DNA of 64,000 bases. It comes from Amphiduros pacificus (Eukaryota; Annelida; Polychaeta; Phyllodocida; Hesionidae). The notes beneath the pieces were generated by a model. It saw only the letters and a program-made list of their open reading frames with translations, was not told where the DNA came from and ran no database searches. Position numbers and translations under genes: made by a program. The DNA is taken from assembly GCA_949316495.1 (NCBI GenBank), contig OX439000.1:71926570-71990569 (forward strand), read 5' to 3'. Positions 51,601 to 63,600 of this stretch are shown here, piece by piece (the first letter of the stretch is position 1; every line of letters starts with the position of its first letter).

Positions 51601-54600
51601 TCTCATGACTTCACTATTTAATCTTCATGTTTATCACTAATATTTCCTGCTTTTCTTATTTAACTGATGACCTCCCATTATAAATCACTACATGAACCTT
51701 TGAATAGAAAGATCATTTCAACTTTCTAGCAAAAGTATGTTACTCTGCAGAAATGATTTGCTTGGTGCACCTCACTCTTAAATTTTTGTTCTTCCATTTT
51801 TACTCATTTGCCCAAAGATCTCAAAGGTTTTCAGATCTATAGACATTTTTTTAAATCTACTGACCCACATAACATTATAAATGAATTAGATTGCAAAATT
51901 GCAAGGTACTTATGTGGACTTCATTGATCAATGTCTATATATATATATATATTGTGCCTTGATATTGACACCGCCCATGCCTCACAATTAAGGTGCATCT
52001 TAACTCAGTTGTGTCAAGAGATTTGAATTCTGCAAATATTCTGCACTGTGTCCATGTTGCAGAAATTTAGGATTTAATGATGCCAAACCAAAGAAATTCT
52101 TCAGATGTTACTGCCATTAACAAAACCAGAGGTGACCAAGAGAATGAAAGTGGGGACACACATGTAAATAAAAAAAATACCTGATAAAATCCAGATCACG
52201 AGAATTTGAAAAATAAAACATAGGCATCAGAGATGCATCAACCCTCAGCCCTGGTAACTCATTGCACAACATTCGCTCCACACAATATTTGTGAACAAAA
52301 CATCACTGCACCAAGGCAAATTGATGCAGGGGTAAAAAAACCCATAACATCTACTTCCTTTGATAGCTTAGGTGTGTCAAGTATCATGAAACTGTCATCA
52401 TTTACTCTAGAATTATTGATATGGGCCGGTGACCTTGAAAAGCAGGTTAAGGTCACCGTCCATCAAACTCATCTGGAGTCATCCCAGATGCTTATGTGTG
52501 TCAATTTTCATGAAGCTGCCATCATTTGTTCTTGAGTTATCACGATGACAAGGATGATTTCACATAATTGTCCCTGTGACCTTGAAAAGTAGGTGAAGGT
52601 CATGTTTCATAGAAAAAATTCTGAGGTCTTCACCAGATGCTTGTGTGTGTCAAATCTCATAAAGCTGCCATCATTCGTTCTTGAGTTATTACGATTCTTG
52701 GGATTTCACATAATTGTCCGTGACCTTGAAAAATAGGTCAAGGTCGCCGTCCATTGAACTCGTCCGAGGTTTTCACCAGATGCTTTTGTGTGTCAAGTTT
52801 CATGAAGCTGCCATCATTAGTTCTTGTGTTATCGCGATGACAAGGATGATTTCACATAATTGTCCCTGTGACCTTGAAAAGTAGGTGAAGGTCATGTTTT
52901 ATAGAAACAATTCTGAGGTCTTCACCAGATGCTTATGGGTGTCAAATCTCATTAAGCTGCCATCATTTGTTCTTGAGTTTTTCTTGGGATTTCACATAAT
53001 TGTCCCTGTGACCTTGAAAATAGGTCAAGGTCACCGTCCATCAAACTCGTCCGAGGTTTTCACCAGATGCTTATGTGTGTGAAGTTTCATGAAGCTGCCA
53101 TCATTTGTTCTCGAGTTATCGCGATGACAAGATGATTTCACATAATTGTCCCTGTGACCTTGAAAAGTAGGTGAAGGTCATGTTTCATAGAAAAAATTCT
53201 GAGGTCTTCACCAGATACTTATGTGTGTCAAATCTCATAAAGCTACCATCATTCGTTCTTGAGTTATTGTGATTCTTGGGATTTCACATAATTGTCCCTG
53301 TGACCTTGAAAAATAGGTCAAGGTCGCCGTCCATCGAACTTGTCCGAGGTTTTCACCAGATACATATGTGTGTCAAGTTTCATGAAGCTGCCATCATTTG
53401 TTCTTGAGTTATCGCGATGACAAGGATGTTCGCTACAGACATACATACATACAGACATACATACATACATACATACATACATACCCACGCCAGGAGTACT
53501 GCAATACCCTCAGCCTGATTACATCAGGGGCTGAGGGTAAAAATATATGCAATACAGTTTTGTATTTCAATTAAAAATACAGATCGTATGTATGAAAGCA
53601 GAAATAAGATGTCATGAAGTCAGGATTTTAATGAAGAGAAAAAAAGAGAAGTAAAAGAAAGATGCATAATATAATATAATACAAATACAATGGTACCTGC
53701 ACTCAGATGAAACAATGTTCTGTAAAGATGTTTGTAGAAGCGCAGTGGATCTATGTTGAGTGCTGCCCCCTGTCCACTGAGAATGGTAAAAGCTGTCTGC
53801 ACACAGTGTAATGACTCCCTGTATGTCAGCTCCTGTAAAATAATCCTCAGAATGTTGTTATTTGAAAAAAACCTGTAAGCTTTCCATAGCTTGATCATGG
53901 TAGAGCTAAGATTAATTACTGGTAAAAGTTATCATGAAAATCTAAAACAATGCTAAAACCTTTAGATTTTTCGTGAACAATTTAGTTGATGGTTTGTTTC
54001 ACATGTCCTATGTCACAGAAACGAGGATCACTTTTGGGAGGTGGGTATGGCCATTAAAAGCATGGCTGTGACAAGTCCAAATGCTAGTGGTCTTTTCACC
54101 GGTAATCAGTTGTGAACAATTCAGCTTATGCAAGCCTATGAACAAGTGACAGATCGCTTGTATGTGTATTGATGGTTTTAACAGAGACCTTGGGGCACAA
54201 AAGTTAGGGTAATATTTACATGAAAATTTATGCATTCGCAACCCAGACATTATTATTCATTTACTCAACCATAATGAAATTTGTTAAATTTTGTGATGAT
54301 TTAGATGTAGTTTTGATGCCTTTTGTGAGAAGTCCAAAAGTTGTTCTATAACAAAGTCACCCTGTTATAAAATGAGATGTTGCGAAGTTGTGAGCATCTG
54401 AAAAACACACAACTATACTCGAGCTATGTTGTGAGTGGCCGGAATAGTTTGAAATGGTCCGATTATTTCAGGTTTGCACCTGGCACCATTTGGAGCTCTC
54501 CCACCCCTGAGACTATAGTGTACCTTGTATTACACTAGCCATCAAAAAGGGAGTAAACATCGCTGCTCACAGTTGCCTTGTCAAAGACTTGAAGACTAAC

Positions 54601-57600
54601 AAATCCCCATTTCAAATCCCAGTCATTTAGTCCATGTAACTAGCTTTTTTAAACCTATTCAGTTGTGCACCTATTTCTGAACTTGTTTTGCCCCAAAAAT
54701 CTGACATTTCCTTAATATTGTTCTAATGCCCAGTCTCCAATGTAAAATCTAGCCATAGAGAATTATTATATCATGATTAAAACAAGGCTCAAAATGACTG
54801 CAATTAAAATACGACATGCACTTTTACCTGCACTTCGAAAAAATAAAAAAAAATAATGTACCTTTCTCATGACTTCCTTTGATTAGCACAAGGGATGAAG
54901 GTGCCATGGCTGGCTTTGAAGCATGTTTTTGTCATTTTTTGTAATTGTCAAAAGCTTGGGAATTTTGATTAAAATAATTTTGTGTGCTGTGTTATAGTTT
55001 TCCACAAAACAGTAAACAAATCTATAAGCCTCATACCTGTGCCATATGTGAAGCAAAGTTTGATCAAATTTTCCACCTGTTAAAATGGTGACTGGTTGTT
55101 TCAACCATTCCCCTATTTGAATGTTCCCCTGTTCAACTGTAACATGTTCGACTGTGCCTTTTCAACTGTATAATATAAATCTAATTACAGACTTTCTCCT
55201 TTTTCCTTTCAATAAATGTTTGGCATTCAGTGTCAATTTGCCTTCTCAAAGGAAATTTCTTGAGTTATGAGCCATTACAAAGTGACTGGGGCTGACTTCT
55301 TGTGGGATGTATTTCTTTCAGCCACGCCCAAACTGGGGGACAGAATTCTTTCCTATAGCCAAAGACACAATGGTCAAACAGGAGAATGTTCTAAAACACC
55401 AGCAACCATTAAAAGGCCACCATTTGTCACAGGTGTGAAAGCATCAACACCTTTCTAAAACAAACTTTGAAATGGCAAGGTAATACTGATACATATATTC
55501 TCAGATTTATTTAACCAACTTTTTCTTGTAATTTGCAATAAATTTAAATCTTGTTTCTGATTGGCTGGTACCACAATAATCCCCTTAAAAAGATGGCTCC
55601 CACAAGCTGAAGATGATCATAAATCCAGATAATTTGAGAAAAGTAAAAGTATTAAAATAAAATCTGAAAATCTTCTATTCATGTCTTCTGTATTTGTTCA
55701 AATTAATGAAATTTAAATTGCCTATCAATATTTTCTGAAGGTTTCCTTCATCTTTATTTAATCAGTATAATCTACCTTCTACAAGACTCTATTAATATGG
55801 CGTTAAAATATGATGCATCTGTCTTGTGTTACAAAGTATTGATGTACAGGACTGTCGACAGTCTAATGTCAGTAACTTTAATACCTTGATCAAGAACAAT
55901 AGTCTCTGCTATAAAATTTCTAATCGGTGGAATAAAAAGCTGTGTGGTGATGGACAGGTCATGTGAAACATTTAACTAGCGCTGCCCTAATCTGATCATT
56001 TGTGATAAAACAGAACTAGAATGCAACCACAATATTTTGCAATCCTTTAAAGACAAGTTTACAATGTGAAAACCATAAAATAAAAATTGTGACACTATAT
56101 ATTTGCAATTTACAATGCTCAATGATTTCATTTTACTGTTTTGTCTCATCTCCCACTTAAATTCATTGAAAAATGAAATAGATGTCTCTTAATTCAAGAG
56201 ATCCCATGTATGAAAATAAAATAGCAACATATAAATATATGTTTACTTACATCAGAATCCACCAATTCATTGAACACAGAAAAAAGGTCTTCAAAGAAGT
56301 CAACATTTATCAGATGTGCATGTCTGAAAAAAATCAGATCAATCATTATTAGTAAACCAGGAATAGTATCAATACAAACATGGACCATATTTATCCTAAA
56401 TGTTGTATTAATTAATTAATCATGAATACAATCCTGCAAACATTCCTCATTCTTGTGAAGATTCCATCAGATCAGCATTACCGGTATATTATTCCCAAAC
56501 AATAAAATTTAAGAGAGAGTCTGGTCCAAATTTGATCATTTCAGCCATGGTGGAAATCAAGTCACATATTAAATGTGGTGTATGATTATATATACTAATG
56601 GGCTTCAAAATATAACTTTACAGCATTCTGAAAGATTTAACTTTTCAGGTAGTGTCCATGTTATAGATAGGAAATGTCAGAAAGGATAACCTTACTTAGC
56701 AAGACCTTCCAATACAGTAGAGAGCAGAACTGATTCTCGCGCATTCTTCAATATCCGGAAATATGTCAAAAACACCATGTTGATGATCTCAGTGTGCTGA
56801 AGAATATATATAACGCTTGTATCAACATTCAAATTGTATTAAAAATGCTTATAGTAGACCCAAATCATCTATCTATCTTACTCATTAAAAAAAAAATATC
56901 TGAATACAATTCTCAAAATAATCCAATGTAAAAATAATTGCTTAAATACAAAAGCTGTCTACTTACTATTCTTAGTGTTTTCTTTTTGTCTGTCTCAGCA
57001 GCAACTTCCTGGAGTTCTTTTTCAAGTTGCCCCATCTGTTTTGTCCTCTGGATAAAAAAAATATTTATTTATTTCACTATTGCAACATACATTACACTTG
57101 TATTGGTTTTGGTTGCAAAATCAGTAGCTGTAAAAAATGTGTTTCACATTATAAAATATTCAATCATACAACTTTGAGGAAACATGATTTTACCTTTTTA
57201 TCTTTGCGTGACAGTTTCCTGAATTTTTCCCTCCTTACAGCCTTATTTTCTCTTTCTTCTGGATTTTCGACTCTTTTTATTTTCAAACTCAGTAATGTCT
57301 GTAGTACCTGGATAATAGATCATAATCATTCACAATGCAAGTCATTAATTTACCAGATTGATCACATTCATACAATTTCGGGGATAAGGAGATACAAAAA
57401 TAAATCTAACTTTGCATTCCCTTGTCAAAGAATCAATTTACACAACAGTCAAATACCACACAATTAAAGGAGGATCTTGGCAGCTCATGGGATAAACTGT
57501 TCCTGTCAGTTGAGGGTATATTACCCATGCTCAGCATGTCAGCAATCACTGTATACACCTGCACTACAAATAAGTCAGCTTGGGCATAAGGGGGGGCCTT

Positions 57601-60600
57601 TTGCAGTTCAAGTCATAAACTACCCCTATAATAATTTAAGCTTGGTGCTGTCTGTAAGCACTTCTTTAAAGGCAACCTGGTGCAAGCAGTCTCTAACATC
57701 CTTAATGATCCTAACTTCCACCACAGTTTCAATCAACTCCTATAGGCAATACAACTAAACCAGACTATTCACACATCTAACTCCCCTTTCCACTACCTTA
57801 CCACCTTGCCAGCCCAGATCTCACACATCTGTATTAACTACACCACATCTAGCTACATGCCACATGTGAATTATTAAGTGGACCACATAGACTGGCCAGC
57901 AAGTACACCATCTTGGTTGCACATTTCACTAGACAATTCATTTTCAGGGGAAAACCTCTGCTAAAATTCAAAAGAAAGCACTGATGCGACTTGAACTGTG
58001 TTCTACACCAGGGGGCACCACTGTCTATTACTGGTATGTGACAGTATTATGCATTAAAATATTTACCTTTGGTTTTACATCAAAATTTCTTGCTTTTATC
58101 ATCCTGCCCATTAATCGTACAATCTGAAATATAAAAAAAAGGAACATAAATGACACTTTCCAGTTAAGGTAAATAATCATATTACAGTATTGCATATACA
58201 TGGGTGCTGGTGAGAAAATTTTTTTTGACGGAACATTTTCGGCGAAAAGCGAGCCTCGCAAACTTAACCGAAAAGCGATTGGTGTGGGTAGCCAAGTCGT
58301 CAAAATATTAGCCAATCAAAATCCGTCAAACTCTACCGAAGCAGCCCGCAACACCAAAACAAGGCGGCGGCCACAAGCGGTAAGCGAACGACTGAATTTT
58401 CGATGTTTTGGGTCGATTTGTGCAATTTTGATGACACGAAATTATTTTTTTTACGGAGGAATCGATTCGATTTGACGGATTTTCCGTTCACGGATTTTAA
58501 ATTTTGACGGAAATCCATCTGTAGACGGAGGACCAGCACCCATGCATATATATAAGTATTCTGCAATTTGACTCCACCCCATTTGAATCTCCATTTAATA
58601 TTTATCACATAATCCCATCCTTAATTCAGATTTTGGCAATACTGGAACTCATTCACAGACCCATTTTGAGTCTGGATTCTAACAGTGCCCTTTCAAATGT
58701 TCTTTCTTGTTTATTCTTGCTGCTTTATTTGTTTTGAAGAAAAGACTTTGAAATAAATGTTGTTTTTTTTTTCATTGTAATATACAATATGTTAAAAGTA
58801 AATTAAATCTTATATTGAATTTATTAGTTAACAGAGTGGAATAACAGTCAAACATAATAAGCTTGCCTTGAGTAAATTTTCATTGTAAACTGTAAACACT
58901 GTTATCTGGGATGAGGACAGATCTATTATTATATTCCAAGTTGTTATACAACAGGCAAAACTTTGCATAGTGTTACATGAAAGAAATAAATACATGGAAA
59001 AAAATAAATTTCAGGAATAGATAATAAGACCCAGCAGTACCAACTGCTTTCGCACTTCCAATAAGGTGAGACTTACTTCCAATAAGGTGAGACTTACTTC
59101 CAATAAGGTGAGACTTACTTGCAATAAGGTGAGACTTACTTGCAATAAGGTGAGACTTACTTCCAATAAGGTGAGACTTACTTCCAATAAGGTGAGACTT
59201 ACTTCCAATAAGGTGAGACTTACTTCCAATAAGGTGAGACTTACTTCCAATAAGGTGAGACTTACTTCCAATAAGGTGAGACTTACTTGCAATAAGGTGA
59301 GACTTACTTGCAATAAGGTGAGACTTACTTCCAATAAGGTGAGACTTACTTGCAATAAGGTGAGACTTACTTCCAATAAGGTGAGACTTACTTCCAATAA
59401 GGTGAGACTTACTTCCAATAAGGTGAGACTTACTTCCAATAAGGTGAGACTTACTTCCAATAAGGTGAGACTTACTTCCAATAAGGTGAGACTTACTTCC
59501 AATAAGGTGAGACTTACTTCCAATAAGGTGAGACTTACTTCCAATAAGGTGAGACTTACTTCCAATAAGGTGAGACTTACTTCCAATAAGGTGAGACTTA
59601 CTTCCAATAAGGTGAGACTTACTTCCAATAAGGTGAGACTTACTTCCAATAAGGTGAGACTTACTTCCAATAAGGTGAGACTTACTTCCAATAAGGTGAG
59701 ACTTACTTCCAATAAGGTGAGACTTACTTCCAATAAGGTGAGACTTACTTGCAATAAGGTGAGACTTACTTCCAATAAGGTGAGACTTACTTGCAATAAG
59801 GTGAGACTTACTTCCAATAAGGTGAGACTTACTTCCAATAAGGTGAGACTTACTTCCAATGTGACCTCTCCAGCTTTATCCTCCTTGAAGATCCTTTTAA
59901 TGTATTCACAGACAATATCAGACATCTGAAAACAGAACAGTTATTCATTTATATGACTGAGTTTCTAGCCCCTCTTCGTGTGAGGTATGGATCCTCACAG
60001 CATGAAAAGGTTCATAAGGGATGGTAACAGTCAATTCATTTGTAAGAACTGAGAGTATTCAGGTTGCACACATACGTGCTGGAAACAAATCCTCCTGTAT
60101 CGTTCGAAAATATATATCAAGAACTTTATTCCAGAGTATCCAAAAATCTTTTACTGGTATTCAGTAATTCTTAATGAAATCTTGTTAACCTGGTGTGAGA
60201 AAAAACTCACAAAAGTTTGTAACAGTCCATTATTCCAAAAGAATCATTACATTTATTACATTTATTCATTACATTTACTCAGAAATACCTCAGGCTCATA
60301 TGCCCTGTTTTTCTTTGTCTAGAATAAGGAGATGAAGCAATAAATCTGTATAAGGTCCTGTGAGTGAAATGTTTTGTCCACAATCTGAACAAATATGGCA
60401 AAATCTGTATTAAGAGTATGAATTGGATAATTTCAGGGGACATGTCAAACAGCTCCCGGCTCAGGTGGCGGAAGCTAATAAATTAAAATATTAACTTCAG
60501 CAATCTACATCTCAAGGTTATTCAAGACAAAAAAAATCAATTTCTTTCTATTTATTGATACTGCCAAGTTAGTTAAAAAAAAAAAAAAACATTTTTCAAC

Positions 60601-63600
60601 TGGCACAAAATGACATAGAAGCCTTGGTGTAAACTTACTTGAGCACTTCCCTTGCACATGTATGGGGTGACTACTGCGATCATATTGGTCCTAAAATTAA
60701 AGTGTGGATGCGTAACCAGCAGCTCACACATACACTTCAGTGCCACTTCCTTCAGGCCCTACAATGATTTAAAGTTTAACATTATTAAGAAACATGGCAA
60801 TATGCCGAGTTGTAATTCATAACTGTGGCCTCATCTTGTGTGTGCAGGTTTTGGACCTGTTAAACACAAATTAAGTATGACCTACTCATAATCGTCATTT
60901 ATTAAATCATGCTAGACTACTCTGGGCAAGTGGGAGAATATATGCAGATGTTTCAGACAAAGAATGGATGATATCTTGATAGTTTTGCCAAATAAAATTG
61001 AATTTCAATGTACATCACGGATAGTTTCCACAACAATTTTATACTGAATTTATAATTAACAGTCAGGCCGCTAGTTATCGGTATCTTCTTGGGACAGTGA
61101 AAATTTTGAGTTAATAACCAAGAGGCCAGTGCCACCAAACCGACATTTGTATATGTCAAGGCCTGTATAGCACTTTGAAAAATGATGTCAACAGTATTGT
61201 GACGGAGTAGATCTATCTAGAATATAACTAAAAATGGATAACATGAATTAAAGAGAAATTCCAAGTGTTGTACTCAAATGGACAGAGGGAGGAGCTTATC
61301 AAAAACTGCCTTGAAAGTAAGTGCATGCCCTCGTGCCATAAGCAAAAAATGTACAAAGAGCAATTCAAACCATATTTCTGACATTGAGATTATTTCAAAA
61401 GGCAGATGTCAAATATATTGCACTGGTAATGCTGAGCTGTCGGATGTCAAGTTTTTACACTGACACCTGTATGTTTACAATCTCTTAAAATTCAAATCAT
61501 ACTATTTACTCAGTCACTGAAAATGAGAGGGGAATATTTTCAAATTCATATAGATTCAAATAATGCCATGCATGTCCTGGTGACCAAGATGAGTTTTAGT
61601 TGAAATTCAAAGGTTAAATTGTATAGAAATATATTTTTTCCCAATTTTCTACCTTTTGAGCCTGTTCTGGGATTCTTATTCCATTGAGCTTCTTTGATTT
61701 CTTGTTCTTGGATTTGGGTGTTTTACCTTTAAATGAAAAATTAATTATTCACCACATCAAATGTGAATAGCAAATTAAAACAGAGATTCTAAATTGAAAA
61801 TATTAGAGTGCATTTTACCTGTCATCAATGCTTCCATGAATTCCAAGTAATGTCTATAATTATTCAACAGTCCTTCCTCATACTGCCGCAGTTTCTTTGT
61901 TTCTTGCTTGGCCTAATTATTTAAATAGAAATCTTGATTACTTCATGAAAAATGAACATTCTGTTCAACATTATTCGTAATGTCAGTTTATAATGTAGCA
62001 GCATTTAAATAAGATAGTCTATTTTATTTTTAATATAAGAAATATGTTTACTCTCACACTGGTAAATTGTATGTTGACATGTACATTCACTTGCTGAGGA
62101 TTTCAGCAAAACTCTTGCTAACACTTTCCCTGCTGTATAATAAAATCTGAGCTGACTGATTTATTGACAATATTGGCCAATACTTACAGACTGTTCCTTT
62201 TCCTTGTCAGTGGCCAACCTGATGTGATAGCCTGGAATGATATCTTTGAAGACTTCCATCAGTGACATCATGGCTAGTTTCTTCACAGTCACCTGGATGT
62301 CTGCATCAGCGATCTCTAACATCATCCGAAGCTCCTTTAACTTCCCATACTGCAAGCAATAAATAACTGATCACAATACCTAACATGATTAGATGGAAGA
62401 AACTCTATGCATCACATATCATACTTGTAAATTGCACCTCCCACTACATTAATTGAAATTTACCTTATTATAAAAAATATTGAAATACTCACATTTTCTT
62501 CTGGGTTTTCAATTATGCTACTGCATATTGTGCCAATCTTCTGTTTCTTTTGTAGAAGTTTATTCTGTCTTTGAGCAAACAATTCCGCAATGCTAAGGTT
62601 TGGCAATGGTTTCTCTGGCTTCTCAACCTCACTGACACCTTTACCATCTTCCTCTTCTTCTTCTGATTCCATTTCCTCTTCTTTGTTGTAAAATAAAGCA
62701 TGATATAATGTTAAAAAAATGTAAATAAAAATAAAATTGACAAAATATAGATAGTTTGTGAGAGGCACAAAACTAAATGGAGCGATAATATAAAGTTAGC
62801 TTGTGCTGAGTTAAGTATGTGCAACATTTAATATTTGTCAAAAATGCTTCATAACTCACCACTTTCAACTACCTCTGTTTGTTGTGGGATAACTCCTGAT
62901 TTGCCTTTTATGGGAAGCAAATCTCTCATTTCTTTTTTTGATAACTTATTTTGACGTTTTGCTGTTTCATATTCACTTTCCAACGTCTCCTCAGCTTCTT
63001 TGGGGGAGGCTTTTCTTTTCCTCTTCCTTCTTTTGTTTTCCTGTTCATCATCACTTAAATATAACATGTATCAATGATTGCAGCTTGACCTTTTATATAT
63101 ACACATATTTCTGACATGAGAATAACTGGAAAATAATTTTGACCTGTGTGTCACTAATAAACGCTTTTACTTGAAAGGAAACATCAGTGTAATCATTGAT
63201 TCTACAAAATTAAATGAAATATTTCAGACAAGAAAGAGACTGTATATATTGATGCTGAAACAAGGAAATTATTGTGGGCTTCCAACTATAAATATGCTAA
63301 AAGTATGATTATACCTTTCTGCAATTTCCGATAGGAAACTATAATCTCTGCCTGGACGATCAAAGTATTCATAATCAGCTTCTTGTAATGGGATGTCTTT
63401 TTCCTCTGTTATTTCTGCTTCTTTCTTAGCTTCTGCCTCCTCTGGATCCACTTTTAATGGAAAACGAAATAGTAAACAAAGGTGATCTCTGTTAAAACAA
63501 TTTAAATCTTGAAATTAACTCAAACATCTATGTGTTTTAATGCTTACATCTTGGTTGTGTCCTTTCATTCAGAAGTTTTAAATAATGGCTCCTGGGCAAT

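Noticed and set aside
58200-58475. 91-residue + frame
   Set aside because: It lies inside the CpG-rich MITE and shows no domain.
59011-59925. The 304-residue minus frame as a stand-alone gene
   Set aside because: Its first 24 residues are NOC3L exon 9 and the rest is the donor array read as heptads. It matters as possible read-through of exon 9, not as a separate gene.
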